A stretch of 64,000 nt of DNA from Herbaspirillum seropedicae (GCF_001040945.1 NZ_CP011930.1:2147704-2211703), one strand, 5' to 3'. Positions 42,202 to 53,294 are shown, numbered from the stretch's first letter. Notes: a model not told the origin generated them from the sequence alone. Made by a program: numbers and translations.

Positions 42202-43995
42202 ATGAACAATATCCGTAATTTCTCGATCATCGCCCACATCGATCACGGCAAGTCCACGCTCGCCGACCGCATCATCCAGTTGTGCGGGGGCTTGTCCAAC
42301 CGCGAGATGGAAGCCCAGGTGCTGGATTCGATGGATATCGAGCGCGAGCGCGGCATCACCATCAAGGCCCAGACCGCAGCCCTGTCCTACAAGGCCAAGG
42401 ATGGCCAGATCTACAACCTCAACCTGATCGACACCCCGGGTCACGTCGACTTCAGCTATGAAGTTTCGCGCTCGCTGTCGGCCTGCGAAGGCGCGCTGCT
42501 GGTGGTGGACGCTTCGCAAGGCGTGGAAGCGCAGACCGTGGCCAACTGCTATACCGCCCTGGATCTGGGCGTGGAAGTGGTGCCGGTCCTGAACAAGATC
42601 GACTTGCCGTCCGCCGATCCCGACAACGCCAAGAGCGAGATCGAGGACGTCATCGGCATCGACGCATCGGACGCCACTCCCTGCTCGGCCAAGACCGGCC
42701 TGGGCGTGGAAGACGTGCTGGAAGCCATCGTGGCCAAGGTGCCGGCGCCCAAGGGTGACCCGGAGGCCCCGCTGCAGGCGCTGATCATCGATTCCTGGTT
42801 TGACAACTACGTCGGCGTGGTCATGCTGGTGCGCATCGTCAACGGCACCTTGCGTCCCAAGGACAAGATCCTGCTGATGGCCACCGAAACCCAGTACCTG
42901 ACCGAAAGCATCGGTGTCTTCACGCCCAAGTCGCAATCGCGTGAAGCCTTGACGGCAGGACAGGTCGGCTTCGTCATCGCCGGCATCAAGGAACTGAAGT
43001 CCGCGCGCGTGGGCGACACCATCACCCTGGCCAGCAAGCCCGCCCCGGCGCCGCTGCCGGGCTTCAAGGAAGTGCAGCCGCAGGTGTTTGCAGGTCTCTT
43101 CCCGGTAGAAGCCAACCAGTACGACGCCCTGCGCGATTCGCTGGAAAAATTGAAGCTCAACGACGCTGCGCTGATGTACGAACCCGAAGTGTCGCAGGCG
43201 CTGGGCTTCGGCTTCCGCTGCGGCTTCCTGGGCCTGTTGCACATGGAAATCGTGCAGGAGCGCCTGGAGCGCGAATTCGACATGGACCTGATCACCACCG
43301 CGCCGACGGTGGTGTATGAAGTGCAGCAACGCGACGGCACCCTGCTGATGGTGGACAACCCGTCCAAGATGCCGGAAGTGTCCAAGATCGAAGAGATCCG
43401 CGAACCCATCGTCACCGTCAATCTGTACATGCCGCAGGAATACGTGGGCTCGGTCATCACCCTGTGCACGCAGAAGCGCGGCATCCAGATGAACATGAGC
43501 TACCACGGCAAGCAGGTGCAGTTGACCTATGAAATGCCGATGGCCGAGATCGTGCTGGACTTCTTCGATCGCCTGAAGTCCACCTCGCGTGGCTACGCCT
43601 CCATGGACTACGAGTTCAAGGAATACCGCGCCGCCGACGTGGTCAAGGTGGACATGCTGATCAATAGCGAGAAGGTCGATGCCCTGGCCATCATCGTGCA
43701 CCGTGCTGCGGCCCAGATCCGCGGCCGCCAGGTGGCCGCCAAGATGCGCGAACTGATCCCGCGCCAGATGTTCGATGTGGCCATCCAGGCCGCCATCGGC
43801 GCGACCATCATCTCGCGTGAAAACGTCAAGGCCATGCGCAAGAACGTGCTGGCCAAGTGCTACGGCGGCGACATCTCGCGTAAGCGCAAGCTGCTGGAAA
43901 AGCAGAAGGCCGGCAAGAAGCGCATGAAGCAGGTGGGCTCGGTCGAAATTCCGCAGGAAGCATTCCTGGCAATCTTACAAGTGGAAGACAAATAA
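42202..43995 (+). CDS. lepA: Translation elongation factor 4 (LepA)
   Basis: A 597-residue ribosomal GTPase that promotes back-translocation or initiation-related remodelling. The GTPase motifs [17 protein letters not shown] and [10 protein letters not shown] are intact, and the unique C-terminal domain ([28 protein letters not shown]) is complete. ATG 42202 matches family N-termini exactly ([14 protein letters not shown]), but no Shine-Dalgarno sequence precedes it. lepB follows after one base. Confidence 0.97.
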   Translation: MNNIRNFSIIAHIDHGKSTLADRIIQLCGGLSNREMEAQVLDSMDIERERGITIKAQTAALSYKAKDGQIYNLNLIDTPGHVDFSYEVSRSLSACEGALLVVDASQGVEAQTVANCYTALDLGVEVVPVLNKIDLPSADPDNAKSEIEDVIGIDASDATPCSAKTGLGVEDVLEAIVAKVPAPKGDPEAPLQALIIDSWFDNYVGVVMLVRIVNGTLRPKDKILLMATETQYLTESIGVFTPKSQSREALTAGQVGFVIAGIKELKSARVGDTITLASKPAPAPLPGFKEVQPQVFAGLFPVEANQYDALRDSLEKLKLNDAALMYEPEVSQALGFGFRCGFLGLLHMEIVQERLEREFDMDLITTAPTVVYEVQQRDGTLLMVDNPSKMPEVSKIEEIREPIVTVNLYMPQEYVGSVITLCTQKRGIQMNMSYHGKQVQLTYEMPMAEIVLDFFDRLKSTSRGYASMDYEFKEYRAADVVKVDMLINSEKVDALAIIVHRAAAQIRGRQVAAKMRELIPRQMFDVAIQAAIGATIISRENVKAMRKNVLAKCYGGDISRKRKLLEKQKAGKKRMKQVGSVEIPQEAFLAILQVEDK

Positions 43996-43996
43996 C

Positions 43997-44911
43997 ATGC
44001 AGGCTTTGTTGGGCAACTTCGCACTGATTCTGTTCGTGCTGATGCTGGTGACCGGCGTGATCTGGTTTGCCGATACCTTCTTCCTCTCCAAGCAGCGCCG
44101 CGCCCGTGCCGACGCCGCCCTGGCCGAGTTCGACGCTCGCGTGGCGCGCGACGAGGCACAAGGCATCAAGCGCGATGGCAGCGTCGCCAGCAGCCGCGCC
44201 GACCTGCAGGCCCATCACCTGAAGCAGCCGGCCTGGATCGAGTATTCGGGCAGCTTCTTCCCGGTGATCGCGCTGGTGTTCTGCCTGCGCTCCTTCCTGT
44301 ACGAGCCGTTCAAGATCCCGTCCAGCTCCATGGTGCCGACCCTGCTGGTGGGCGACCTGATCCTGGTGAACAAATTCACCTACGGTATCCGCCTGCCCAT
44401 CATCAACAAGAAGATCATCGAAGTGAACCAGCCGCAGCGCGGCGACGTGATGGTGTTCAAGTACCCCAAGGACATGTCGGTGGACTACATCAAGCGCGTA
44501 GTGGGCGTGCCTGGTGATAAAATAGTCTATAAAAACAAGCGCTTAACGGTTAATGGTGAACAAATTTCTTATAAAGCGCTGCCGGATTATCTGGACGAGG
44601 AAAATCTGACGTACTATAAGCAGTGGCAGGAAAACCTGACCGGCGTGGAGCACAAGATTCTGACCGATGAGCGCGCTCCCAACTTCGTGCCCAATCCCGA
44701 TGCCTTCCCGCATCACGAGCTGTGCACCTACAACGCCGAAGGTTTCGCCTGCACGGTGCCGCCGGGCGAGTACTTCATGATGGGCGACAACCGGGACAAC
44801 AGCCTCGACAGCCGCTACTGGGGCTTCGTGCCGGACCAGAACATCGTCGGCAAGGCCTTCTTTGTCTGGATGAACCTGGGCGATATCAAGCGGATCGGCA
44901 GCTTCCACTAA
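43997..44911 (+). CDS. lepB: Signal peptidase I
   Basis: A 304-residue inner-membrane protease that removes Sec and Tat signal peptides. TM1 is at about 7-30 and TM2 at about 86-100. The catalytic serine is Ser111 (PSSSMVPTLLVGD) and the lysine Lys166 (YIKRVVGVPGD). The C-terminal GDNRDNSLDSRYWGFVP box is intact. Codons for about residues 174-210 are unusually AT-rich compared with the rest of the gene (20 of 65 bases are G or C at 44516-44580). It is coupled to lepA with one base between. Confidence 0.96.
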   Translation: MQALLGNFALILFVLMLVTGVIWFADTFFLSKQRRARADAALAEFDARVARDEAQGIKRDGSVASSRADLQAHHLKQPAWIEYSGSFFPVIALVFCLRSFLYEPFKIPSSSMVPTLLVGDLILVNKFTYGIRLPIINKKIIEVNQPQRGDVMVFKYPKDMSVDYIKRVVGVPGDKIVYKNKRLTVNGEQISYKALPDYLDEENLTYYKQWQENLTGVEHKILTDERAPNFVPNPDAFPHHELCTYNAEGFACTVPPGEYFMMGDNRDNSLDSRYWGFVPDQNIVGKAFFVWMNLGDIKRIGSFH

Positions 44912-45089
44912 GAGCGCGCCGCATCCTGGTCCAGCAGCTTTCGTAGTTTCCGCAGTTTCCATTTGGCAACTTTGCATTGTGGAGGCAGACCCGGAGCAGT
45001 TTTCAGCTTTGCTTTGAACCGATCCCGCTGACTGGTCAGGCTGGTAATCCCCGACAATCGCGCCACTGCGCGCCGGGGCGGCAGACTGA

Positions 45090-46064
45090 ATGACGGATGA
45101 AAAAATGGATCCTCAACTCTTGCAACAACGGCTAGGCCACACTTTCAAGGATGCTTCGCTCTTGCAGCAGGCCTTGACCCACCGTAGCCATAGCGCCTTG
45201 CATAACGAGCGGCTGGAATTCCTCGGCGATTCGGTGCTGAACTGTGTGGTGGCCTCGCTGCTCTTCGAACGTTACGACAAGATCGACGAGGGTGACCTCT
45301 CGCGTCTGCGCGCCAACCTGGTCAAGCAGCAATCGCTGTACGAGATCGCCCAGCGGCTGGAGTTGTCGCAGTTCCTGCGCCTGGGCGAGGGCGAGCTCAA
45401 GTCGGGCGGTTTCCGCCGTCCCTCCATCCTGGCCGATACCCTGGAGGCGCTCTTTGGCGCCATCTTCCTCGATTCCGGCTTCGAGGCCGCGCGCGCGGTG
45501 ATCCGCTCGCTCTACGTGCCCGTGCTGGAACACGTCGATCCGCGCACCCTGGGCAAGGACGCCAAGACGCTCCTGCAGGAATTCCTGCAAGGCAAGAAGA
45601 TCCCGCTGCCGCAGTACAACGTCATCGCCACCCACGGCGCTGCCCACAGCCAGGAATTCGAGATCGAGTGCCTGGTGCCCAAGCTGGACATCCAGGTCTT
45701 CGGCACCGGCGGCAGCCGCCGCGCCGGCGAGCAGGCCGCTGCCAAGCTGGCGTTGGAGGCTGTGCAACTGGCCCTGGCCAAGACGCCCTCGGCCGGCCGC
45801 AAGCCGCGTACCCGTACCACCCAGTTGAAGCTGGCCGGCATTGCCACCATCCAGCCGGATGCGCCGGAGCACGAAAGCGGCAAGGGCAACCGCCCGGACG
45901 CCGTCCAGACCAGCGCCGGCAAGCCGGCCAAGCCTGCCAAGGAGCAGAAGAGCGCCCCCGCAGCCGCCCGCAGTGAGGCCAAGAACACCGGCGACCGCCC
46001 TGAAACGGCCGCAGCAGAACCCATTTCGGCGGCTTCATCCGCCACGCAATCCAGAACAGCATGA
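45090..46064 (+). CDS. rnc: Ribonuclease III
   Basis: Cleaves double-stranded RNA, including the 30S rRNA precursor. The RNase III signature [12 protein letters not shown] is at about 39-50 and the second acidic cluster in [15 protein letters not shown]. The double-stranded RNA-binding domain spans about 157-228. The last 90 or so residues are a low-complexity Ala/Lys/Pro tail not found in the E. coli enzyme (226 residues), giving 324 in total. ATG 45105 is a plausible alternative start. The stop overlaps era by four bases. Confidence 0.96.
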   Translation: MTDEKMDPQLLQQRLGHTFKDASLLQQALTHRSHSALHNERLEFLGDSVLNCVVASLLFERYDKIDEGDLSRLRANLVKQQSLYEIAQRLELSQFLRLGEGELKSGGFRRPSILADTLEALFGAIFLDSGFEAARAVIRSLYVPVLEHVDPRTLGKDAKTLLQEFLQGKKIPLPQYNVIATHGAAHSQEFEIECLVPKLDIQVFGTGGSRRAGEQAAAKLALEAVQLALAKTPSAGRKPRTRTTQLKLAGIATIQPDAPEHESGKGNRPDAVQTSAGKPAKPAKEQKSAPAAARSEAKNTGDRPETAAAEPISAASSATQSRTA

Positions 46065-46990
46065 CAGATTCCCCCATGGCCGACGACGCGTCGGCACAGA
46101 CCCCCGATAGCGATTACCGTTGCGGCTACATCGCCATCGTCGGTCGTCCCAACGTTGGCAAGTCGACCCTGATGAACGTGCTGGTCGGCGCCAAGGTCAG
46201 CATCACCTCGCGCAAGGCCCAGACCACGCGCCACCGCATCACCGGCATCCAGACCATCGAGAACACCCAGTATGTCTACGTCGACACGCCCGGTTTCCAG
46301 ACCCGTCACAGCAATGCCCTCAACAAGACCCTGAACCGCACCGTCACCAACACACTGACCGCGGCCGACGTGATCCTGTTCGTGATCGAAGCCGGCACCT
46401 TCGGCCCGGCTGACAAGCAGGTGCTGGATCTGCTGCCGGCCAACGTGCCCTGCATCCTGGTGTTGAACAAGGCCGACCGCAACAAGGACAAGACCACGCT
46501 CATGCCCTTCGCCCGCGAAGTGGCCTCGCATCATGATTTCGCCGCCGTGGTGCCGGTCTCGGCCAAGCAGCGCTTCCAGCTCGATCGCCTGCAGGAAGAG
46601 GTGCGCAAGCTGCTGCCGCAGAACCCGCCGATGTTCGACGAGGACGACATCACCGACCGCAGCGAGAAATTCCTGGCCTCCGAAATCGTGCGCGAAAAGG
46701 TGTTCCGTTTCGTCGGCGAAGAGCTGCCCTATACCAGCACGGTGCTGATCGAAAAGTTCGAGCAGGAAGGCAACCTGCGCCGCATCTTCGCCGCCATCCT
46801 GGTCGAGCGCGACAACCACAAGGCCATGGTGATCGGCCAGAAAGGCGCGCGCCTGAAGGAAATTTCCACCCAGTCGCGGCAGGACATGGAGCGCCTCTTT
46901 GGCGGTCCGGTCTATCTGGAAATCTGGGTCAAGGTCAAATCGGGCTGGGCCGACAACGAAGCCGGCCTGCGCGCCTACGGCTACGAATGA
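46061..46990 (+). CDS. era: GTPase Era
   Basis: A 309-residue GTPase needed for 16S rRNA maturation and 30S assembly. G1 [10 protein letters not shown]3 DTPGF and G4 NKAD are present, and the C-terminal KH domain ([17 protein letters not shown]) binds the 16S 3' end. The first 20 residues are a variable extension. It starts inside the rnc stop (ATGA), the conserved rnc-era coupling. Confidence 0.97.
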   Translation: MTDSPMADDASAQTPDSDYRCGYIAIVGRPNVGKSTLMNVLVGAKVSITSRKAQTTRHRITGIQTIENTQYVYVDTPGFQTRHSNALNKTLNRTVTNTLTAADVILFVIEAGTFGPADKQVLDLLPANVPCILVLNKADRNKDKTTLMPFAREVASHHDFAAVVPVSAKQRFQLDRLQEEVRKLLPQNPPMFDEDDITDRSEKFLASEIVREKVFRFVGEELPYTSTVLIEKFEQEGNLRRIFAAILVERDNHKAMVIGQKGARLKEISTQSRQDMERLFGGPVYLEIWVKVKSGWADNEAGLRAYGYE

Positions 46991-47093
46991 TCCCGGCTGC
47001 AGTCCGTCCTGCGGGCTGCGCGGAATTCCTGCATCATCATGGCATTACGCCGCGCCCTAACGACGTGGCTTCACGCATTCAGGACGGATATCC

Positions 47094-47954
47094 ATGACCA
47101 CCATGCTCACCGAATCCCAGCTCGACAGCCAGGCTGACCCGGCCAACGCCGTAGCGCCGGCGGTCGCGCCGCAGGCGCCGGCCAAGACGCCTGCGCGCAA
47201 GACGGCCGCCCCGCGTGCGCGCAGCCGCGCCGTGCCAGAGAAGGAGCACAAGGTCCTGGCGCAGCCGGGCTTCGTGCTGCACAGCTATCCCTACAAGGAA
47301 ACCAGCCTCATCATCGACGTCTTCTCGCGTGATCATGGTCGCGTGGCGCTGGTGGCCAAGGGCGCCAAGCGCCCGCATTCCAAGCTGCGCGGAGCTTTGC
47401 AGACCTTCCAGCCGCTCTCGCTGTCGTGGAGCGGCAAGTCCGAAGTGCGCACGCTGACCGACGCTGAATGGGTCGGCGGCCTGCTGCCGCTGGAAAAGTC
47501 CGCCTTGCTGTGCGGCTTCTACCTCAATGAATTGCTGGTCAAGCTGCTGGCGCGCGAAGATGCACACCCGGCGCTGTTCGACCATTACGTGGCCACGCTC
47601 AACAAGCTGGCCCACGGCGAGAATGCCCCCATCGTGCTGCGCCAGTTCGAACGCATCCTGTTGAAGCAGACCGGCGTGGCCGGCAACTGGAGCCATTGCG
47701 TGGTCAGCGGCAAGACCGTGCGGCCCGATCTCATCTACGTGGTCGACCCGGAGCAGGGCACCCGTCCCGAGCGCCTGTCCGACCGCGCCCCCAAGGTCAG
47801 CGGCAAGACCCTGCTGGACATGGAGCGCGAGGACTACAGCGATCCCACCACGCAACTGCAGAGCAAGTTCCTCATGCGCTACCTGCTGGCGCACCATCTG
47901 GGCGGGGCGCAGTTGAATACGCGCCAGATCCTGATCGACCTCATGCAATTGTGA
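47094..47954 (+). CDS. recO: DNA repair protein RecO
   Basis: Loads RecA on SSB-coated DNA with RecR. The 286 residues comprise an unusual N-terminal extension of about 50 residues, rich in Ala, Pro and basic residues, then the OB fold starting at [22 protein letters not shown] and the helical C-terminal domain. ATG 47094 is used, with GGA upstream; the extension is in frame and no internal ATG closer to the conserved core exists. Typical rnc-era-recO-pdxJ order. Confidence 0.93.
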   Translation: MTTMLTESQLDSQADPANAVAPAVAPQAPAKTPARKTAAPRARSRAVPEKEHKVLAQPGFVLHSYPYKETSLIIDVFSRDHGRVALVAKGAKRPHSKLRGALQTFQPLSLSWSGKSEVRTLTDAEWVGGLLPLEKSALLCGFYLNELLVKLLAREDAHPALFDHYVATLNKLAHGENAPIVLRQFERILLKQTGVAGNWSHCVVSGKTVRPDLIYVVDPEQGTRPERLSDRAPKVSGKTLLDMEREDYSDPTTQLQSKFLMRYLLAHHLGGAQLNTRQILIDLMQL

Positions 47955-48100
47955 TGCGGCGGCGCTCATCGCGCCGCCGTCTGCGCAGCTCTCTGCCCAT
48001 ATCCGCCCCCATGCCGCTACAATCCAGATCTGGCTGCACCGTCATCGACGTGCAGCCCTGAGTACATCCGAACATCATTCACACGAAGCTTCCTGACGCC

Positions 48101-48874
48101 ATGAGTTTCCTGCAGCCCGCCGGCCCGGCCATTGAACTGGGTATCAACATCGACCACGTCGCCACCTTGCGCAATGCGCGCGGCACGCGCTATCCCGACC
48201 CGATCCGGGCCGCACTGGAAGCCGAGGAAGCCGGCGCCGACGCCATCACGCTGCACCTGCGCGAAGATCGCCGCCACATCCGCGACGACGATGTGAAAGC
48301 CATCCGTCCGCTGCTGCAGACGCGCATGAACCTGGAAGCCGCGGTGACCCGCGAGATGATCGATTTCGCCTGCTTCATCCGCCCCCAGGATGTCTGCCTG
48401 GTGCCGGAAAAGCGCACCGAAGTCACCACTGAAGGCGGCCTGGATGTGGTCGGCCATTTCGCCGACGTGCAGGCGGCGATCCGCCAGTTGCAGCAGGAGC
48501 AGATCAGGGTGTCGCTGTTCATCGATGCCGATGTCCAGCAGATCAAGGCCGCCGCCGAGTCCGGCGCGCCGGTCATCGAGCTGCATACCGGCCGCTATGC
48601 CGACGCCACCAGCGAGCAGGAACAGCAGGAAGAGCTGGAGCGCATCCGCCTGGCCGTGCAGGAAGGCGTCAAGCTTGGCCTGAAGGTCAATGCCGGCCAT
48701 GGCCTGCACTACACCAATGTCCAGGCCATCGCCGCCATCCCCGAGATTGCCGAACTGAACATCGGCCATGCGGTGGTGGCCCATGCGGTCTTTGCCGGCT
48801 GGCGCAATGCGGTCTCGGAGATGAAGGCCATCATGATCAAGGCGCGCCTGGAAGCGCTCAAGGCCAAAGCCTGA
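48101..48874 (+). CDS. pdxJ: Pyridoxine 5'-phosphate synthase
   Basis: Condenses 1-deoxy-xylulose phosphate with 3-amino-2-oxopropyl phosphate to make pyridoxine phosphate. The 257-residue TIM barrel shows [16 protein letters not shown] near the start, [23 protein letters not shown] and [11 protein letters not shown]. acpS follows after ten bases. Confidence 0.97.
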   Translation: MSFLQPAGPAIELGINIDHVATLRNARGTRYPDPIRAALEAEEAGADAITLHLREDRRHIRDDDVKAIRPLLQTRMNLEAAVTREMIDFACFIRPQDVCLVPEKRTEVTTEGGLDVVGHFADVQAAIRQLQQEQIRVSLFIDADVQQIKAAAESGAPVIELHTGRYADATSEQEQQEELERIRLAVQEGVKLGLKVNAGHGLHYTNVQAIAAIPEIAELNIGHAVVAHAVFAGWRNAVSEMKAIMIKARLEALKAKA

Positions 48875-48884
48875 GGCGCACCGC

Positions 48885-49277
48885 ATGATCTACGGCATCG
48901 GTACCGACATCCTCCAGATCTCGCGCCTGCAGGCTGCCCTGCAACGTAATGGCGACCGCTTCGCCGGCAAGATCCTGGGCCCGCAGGAAATGGAAAAATA
49001 CCTGCGCCGCAAGGCCAAGGTGGAAGCCCGTGGCGTGCGTTTCCTGGCCACCCGCTTTGCCGCCAAGGAAGCTTTTTCCAAGGCCATCGGCCTGGGCATG
49101 CGCATGCCCATGACCTGGCGCGCCATGCAGGTGCTCAACGCACCCAGCGGCAAGCCGGTGGTGGTCTGCAGCGGCGCCTTGCAGGAATGGATGCAAGAGC
49201 AGGGCCTGACGGCCCAGGTGTCCATCACCGACGAAGTGGAATACGCCGTCGCCTTTGTCATCGTGGAGAAGTCATGA
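48885..49277 (+). CDS. acpS: Holo-acyl carrier protein synthase
   Basis: Transfers phosphopantetheine from CoA to ACP (encoded at 35558). The 130 residues carry the metal-binding GIGTDI and the [13 protein letters not shown] signature. The stop overlaps nagZ by four bases. Confidence 0.97.
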   Translation: MIYGIGTDILQISRLQAALQRNGDRFAGKILGPQEMEKYLRRKAKVEARGVRFLATRFAAKEAFSKAIGLGMRMPMTWRAMQVLNAPSGKPVVVCSGALQEWMQEQGLTAQVSITDEVEYAVAFVIVEKS

Positions 49278-50302
49278 ATCAAGCCGTCAAACCGCTCGGT
49301 CCGGTGATGCTGGACGTGGTCGGCACCCGGCTGGAGGCGGCCGATATCGCCCGCCTCCAGCATCCGCTGACCGGCGGGGTCATCCTGTTTGCCCGCAATT
49401 ACGAAAGCCGTGCGCAACTGGTCGCCCTGACCAGCGCGATCCGCCAGGCCCGTCCCGGCATCCTCATCGCCGTGGACCATGAAGGAGGGCGCGTGCAGCG
49501 CTTCCGCACCGATGGCTTCACGCGCCTGCCTGCCATGGGCCAGCTCGGCCAGCTGTGGGACCGCGACGTGCTGCAGGCCACCAAGGTAGCCACTGCCACC
49601 GGCTTCGTGCTGGCCGCTGAACTGCGCGCCTGCGGCATCGATTTGTCGTTCACGCCGGTGCTCGATCTCGATTACAGAGCCTCCACCGTCATCGGTGACC
49701 GCTCCTTCCATCGTGATCCACGCGTGGTCACACTGATGGCCAAGAGCCTCAATCACGGCCTGGCGCTGGCGGGCATGGCCAATTGCGGCAAGCATTTCCC
49801 TGGTCACGGTTTCGTCACGGCCGATTCGCATGTGGCCATCCCGGTGGACGAGCGCGAGCTCGACGAGATCCTCGGCGACGACGCCACGCCTTACGACTGG
49901 CTGGGCATGAGCCTGGCTGCCGTGATGCCGGCGCACGTCATCTATCCCAAGGTGGATGCGCAGCCGGCAGGCTTCTCCAAGGTCTGGCTGTCCATGCTGC
50001 GCGAGCGCTTCGGTTTCCAGGGCGTGATCTTCAGCGACGACCTCAGCATGCATGGCGCCAGTGTCGCCGGTGGCCCGCTGGAGGCCGCGCAGGCTGCGCT
50101 GGATGCGGGCTGTGACGTGGCCCTCATCTGCAACTCGCCGGACAAGGCCGATGCCATCCTGGCAGGCTTGCAGGGCGGCACGGATGCAGCCTCGGCTGCG
50201 CGTCGCGCCACCTTGCTGCCCTGTGGCGAGGCGTTGGCGTGGGACGCGCTGCAGGCCGACCCGCGTTATCTGGCTGCGCGCGCGCTGGTGCAGTCGCTGT
50301 AA
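49274..50302 (+). CDS. nagZ: Beta-N-acetylglucosaminidase NagZ
   Basis: A cytoplasmic family-3 glycoside hydrolase of 342 residues that removes GlcNAc from anhydro-muropeptides during cell-wall recycling. Signature [14 protein letters not shown] with its catalytic His/Asp and [10 protein letters not shown] with the nucleophilic Asp are intact, with [12 protein letters not shown] upstream. It starts within the acpS stop codon (ATGA). Confidence 0.96.
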   Translation: MNQAVKPLGPVMLDVVGTRLEAADIARLQHPLTGGVILFARNYESRAQLVALTSAIRQARPGILIAVDHEGGRVQRFRTDGFTRLPAMGQLGQLWDRDVLQATKVATATGFVLAAELRACGIDLSFTPVLDLDYRASTVIGDRSFHRDPRVVTLMAKSLNHGLALAGMANCGKHFPGHGFVTADSHVAIPVDERELDEILGDDATPYDWLGMSLAAVMPAHVIYPKVDAQPAGFSKVWLSMLRERFGFQGVIFSDDLSMHGASVAGGPLEAAQAALDAGCDVALICNSPDKADAILAGLQGGTDAASAARRATLLPCGEALAWDALQADPRYLAARALVQSL

Positions 50303-50322
50303 ATCAGTCTTCGCTTTTGCCC

Positions 50323-52188
50323 ATGTCCGACCTGCCTGCCTCCCCGCTGCCCGACCCGCGCGAAGCCGTACTGGAGACGGTCGCCCGCCTGCCGCACCTG
50401 CCGGGCGTCTATCGCTATTTTGACGCCGAGGACAATGTCCTCTACGTGGGTAAGGCGCGTGATCTCAAGAAGCGCGTTTCCAGCTATTTCCAGAAGACCC
50501 TGACCAGCCCGCGCATCGCCATGATGGTCGAGCGCATCGCCCGGCTGGAAACCACGGTCACCCGCAGCGAGGCCGAAGCACTGCTGCTGGAAAACAATCT
50601 CATCAAGACGCTGCGTCCGCGTTTCAACATCCTCTTCCGCGACGACAAGTCCTATCCCTACCTGAAGATCACCGGCCACGCCTTCCCGCGCATGGCCTAC
50701 TATCGCGGTGCGGTGGACAAGCGCAACCAGTATTTCGGTCCGTTCCCCAATGCCGGCGCCGTCAAGGAATCGATCCAGATCCTCCAGAAGGTGTTCCTGC
50801 TGCGCACCTGCGAAGACACCGTCTTCTCCAATCGCACGCGACCCTGCCTGCTGCACCAGATCCACCGTTGCAGCGGTCCGTGCGTGAACCTGGTCAGTCG
50901 CGAGGATTACGCCATCGATGTGGAGAATGCTTCCAAATTCCTGCGTGGTCGCCAGAGCGAAGTGATGGAAGCGCTGGAGCAGAAGATGCACGCCTTCGCC
51001 GCCGACCTCAAGTTCGAGCAGGCCGCCGCCGTGCGCGACCAGATCGGCTCGCTCTCCAGCGTGTTGCACCAGCAGAGCATGGAAACCGTCAGCGACGCCG
51101 ACATCGACATCATCGCCGTGGTGGTGCAGGGCGGTCGTGCCTGCGTGAACCTGGCCATGGTGCGCGGCGGCCGCCACCTCGGTGACCGCGCCTACTTCCC
51201 CACGCATGTGGACGATGCCATGGACACCGCCGAGGACAGCATCGACGTCGAAGTCCTGAAGGCCTTCCTGGCCCAGCACTACATCGACAAGTTCATCCCC
51301 GGCTCGCTCATCGTCGGCACCGAGTTCGATGATCCGGCGCTGATGATGGCCTTGATGGAGCAATGCGGCCATCGCATCACGCTCACCTTCCAGCCCCAGG
51401 GGCAGCGCCGCCAATGGCTGGAAATGGCCGCCAAGGGCGCCGAGATCGCGCTGGCGCGGCTACTGTCGGAACAGGGCTCGCAGCAGGCCCGCACGCGCGC
51501 GCTGGCCGATGTGCTGGAGCTGGAGCGCGACGACCTCGACGAACTGCGCGCCGAGTGCTTCGACATCAGCCACACGCAAGGCGAAGCCACCCAGGCCTCC
51601 TGCGTGGTGTTCCATCACCATGCCATGCAGAACGGCGAATACCGCCGCTACAACATCAATGACATCACGCCCGGCGACGATTACGCCGCCATGCGCCAGG
51701 TGCTCACGCGCCGTTACGAGAAGGTGGCCAACGGCGAGGGCGTGATGCCGGACATCGTGCTGATCGACGGCGGCAAGGGCCAGGTCGAGACGGCGCGTCA
51801 GGTACTGACCGAACTGGGCCTGGACATCAGCCTCATCGTCGGTGTAGCCAAGGGGGAAGGGCGCAAGGTCGGCCTGGAAACCCTGGTCTTCGCCGATGGC
51901 CGCGCGCCCAAGGAACTGGGCAAGGAATCGGCCGCGCTGATGCTGATCGCGCAGATCCGCGATGAAGCGCACCGCTTTGCCATCACCGGCATGCGCGCCA
52001 AGCGCGCCAAGGCGCGCCAGAGTTCGCGCCTGGAAGAGATCGAAGGCATCGGCGCCAAACGTCGCCAGCGCCTGCTGGTGCGCTTTGGCGGCTTGCGTGG
52101 CGTGGCCGATGCCAGTGTGGACGACCTGGCTTCCGTGGAAGGGATTTCGCGCCAGCTCGCCGAGGAAATCTACCGGCAATTGCACTGA
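50323..52188 (+). CDS. uvrC: Excinuclease ABC subunit C
   Basis: A 621-residue nuclease that cuts on both sides of DNA lesions in nucleotide excision repair. The GIY-YIG domain ([21 protein letters not shown]) is at about 24-100, UVR motif near 200-235, the RNase H-like 5' incision domain in the middle, and tandem helix-hairpin-helix motifs at the end ([16 protein letters not shown]). ATG 50323 is used, 20 bases after nagZ. No LexA box is seen upstream. Confidence 0.97.
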   Translation: MSDLPASPLPDPREAVLETVARLPHLPGVYRYFDAEDNVLYVGKARDLKKRVSSYFQKTLTSPRIAMMVERIARLETTVTRSEAEALLLENNLIKTLRPRFNILFRDDKSYPYLKITGHAFPRMAYYRGAVDKRNQYFGPFPNAGAVKESIQILQKVFLLRTCEDTVFSNRTRPCLLHQIHRCSGPCVNLVSREDYAIDVENASKFLRGRQSEVMEALEQKMHAFAADLKFEQAAAVRDQIGSLSSVLHQQSMETVSDADIDIIAVVVQGGRACVNLAMVRGGRHLGDRAYFPTHVDDAMDTAEDSIDVEVLKAFLAQHYIDKFIPGSLIVGTEFDDPALMMALMEQCGHRITLTFQPQGQRRQWLEMAAKGAEIALARLLSEQGSQQARTRALADVLELERDDLDELRAECFDISHTQGEATQASCVVFHHHAMQNGEYRRYNINDITPGDDYAAMRQVLTRRYEKVANGEGVMPDIVLIDGGKGQVETARQVLTELGLDISLIVGVAKGEGRKVGLETLVFADGRAPKELGKESAALMLIAQIRDEAHRFAITGMRAKRAKARQSSRLEEIEGIGAKRRQRLLVRFGGLRGVADASVDDLASVEGISRQLAEEIYRQLH

Positions 52189-52311
52189 CCTTGTCCGCTC
52201 AGCCTGTTTTGTCACGCACTCTCCCACGTAAAGGAGGGCGCAGCAGCGGGCGACTCTGCTACTATTCGGTAAATTTTTTTTCGTGTACGCCGCTCCAACC
52301 CTCCAAGACGT

Positions 52312-52911
52312 ATGCCTTTCAATATTCCGATTCTGCTGACCTGGTTGCGGGTGGCGCTCATTCCGCTGGTCGTCGGCGTGTACTACCTGCCAGAAATAGG
52401 CCTTAACCGTTATGAGCAGGGCATTGCCGCCACCGCCATCTTCATCGTGGCGGCGGCCACTGACTGGTTCGATGGCTTCCTGGCCCGACGCTGGAACCAG
52501 ACCTCCGCCTTCGGCGCCTTCCTCGACCCGGTGGCCGACAAGCTCATGGTCACGGGCGCCTTGCTGGTGCTGGTCCATCTGGACCGGGTGCATCCGGTGA
52601 TCGCCTTTGTCATCATCGGCCGAGAGATCGCCATTTCTGCGCTGCGTGAATGGATGGCGCAGATCGGCGCGTCCAAGTCGGTGGCGGTGAGCTCGCTGGG
52701 CAAGATCAAGACCACGGCGCAGATGATCGCCATTCCCATGCTGCTGTACTATGACCACCTGTTCGGCTTCATCGACACCCGCCTGTGGGGCAGCCTGCTG
52801 CTGCTGGTGGCGGCCGTGCTGACGGTGTGGTCGATGCTGTATTACCTGCGCCGCGCGATGCCCATGATCAAGGATGCCGATGCCGAGAACCGCAAAAAGA
52901 TAATTAAATAA
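52312..52911 (+). CDS. pgsA: CDP-diacylglycerol-glycerol-3-phosphate 3-phosphatidyltransferase
   Basis: Makes phosphatidylglycerol phosphate, the committed step to phosphatidylglycerol and cardiolipin. The 199-residue membrane protein contains the CDP-alcohol phosphotransferase motif as TDWFDGFLARR followed by GAFLDPVADK, and five to six hydrophobic helices. It follows uvrC by 123 bases, the usual uvrC-pgsA order, and is followed by tRNA genes. Confidence 0.96.
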   Translation: MPFNIPILLTWLRVALIPLVVGVYYLPEIGLNRYEQGIAATAIFIVAAATDWFDGFLARRWNQTSAFGAFLDPVADKLMVTGALLVLVHLDRVHPVIAFVIIGREIAISALREWMAQIGASKSVAVSSLGKIKTTAQMIAIPMLLYYDHLFGFIDTRLWGSLLLLVAAVLTVWSMLYYLRRAMPMIKDADAENRKKIIK

Positions 52912-52936
52912 ATAATTAAAAAACCAAGATTGATAG

Positions 52937-52964
52937 TTGACAAAGGCCAACGGCAGCTTATAAT
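52937..52964 (+). promoter_or_regulatory. Consensus promoter of the first tRNA-Gly
   Basis: TTGACA at 52937-52942 and TATAAT at 52959-52964 with a 16-base spacer are both perfect sigma-70 hexamers, 17 bases before the mature tRNA. Confidence 0.92.
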
Positions 52965-52981
52965 AGCGTTCTGTTTTCGAT

Positions 52982-53057
52982 GCGGGAGTAGCTCAGTTGG
53001 TAGAGCGATACCTTGCCAAGGTATAGGTCGAGAGTTCGAGACTCTTCTCCCGCTCCA
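52982..53057 (+). tRNA. tRNA-Gly (anticodon GCC), copy 1
   Basis: A 76-base tRNA with CCA encoded. The anticodon arm is ATACC-TTGCCAA-GGTAT and the acceptor stem GCGGGAG/CTCCCGC. It has its own consensus promoter and its own terminator, so it is transcribed separately from the following tRNAs. Confidence 0.98.
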
Positions 53058-53067
53058 GGTTACTTGG

Positions 53068-53100
53068 AAAAAAGGAAGCCTAACAAAGCTTCCTTTTTTT
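53068..53100 (+). terminator. Rho-independent terminator after the first tRNA-Gly
   Basis: A stem (53071-53079 with 53088-53096) is followed by a T run. Confidence 0.82.
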
Positions 53101-53168
53101 ATTGTGATAGGTGAGCGAGCATTGAAAGTTTGGCTTCGGCGGATGTCGAAAAAAGTCAAAAAAGATGT

Positions 53169-53197
53169 TTGCAAACAACACGTGTTTTAGGTAGTAT
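53169..53197 (+). promoter_or_regulatory. Promoter of the tRNA-Cys/tRNA-Gly operon
   Basis: TTGCAA at 53169-53174 and TAGTAT at 53192-53197 with a 17-base spacer lie 12 bases before tRNA-Cys and after the preceding terminator. Confidence 0.65.
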
Positions 53198-53209
53198 GCG
53201 TGTCCCCAA

Positions 53210-53283
53210 GGCGGGGTAGCAAAGTGGTTATGCAGCGGCCTGCAAAGCCGTCTACGCCGGTTCGATCCCGACCCCCGCCTCCA
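53210..53283 (+). tRNA. tRNA-Cys (anticodon GCA)
   Basis: A 74-base tRNA with CCA encoded. The anticodon arm is GCGGC-CTGCAAA-GCCGT and the acceptor stem GGCGGGG/CCCCGCC. Only 11 bases separate it from the next tRNA-Gly, so the two are co-transcribed. Confidence 0.97.
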
Positions 53284-53294
53284 GTACGCTCCAT

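Noticed and set aside
42199..43701. 500-codon open frame antisense to lepA
   Set aside because: Histidine- and glutamine-rich shadow of the GTPase gene with no start signal.
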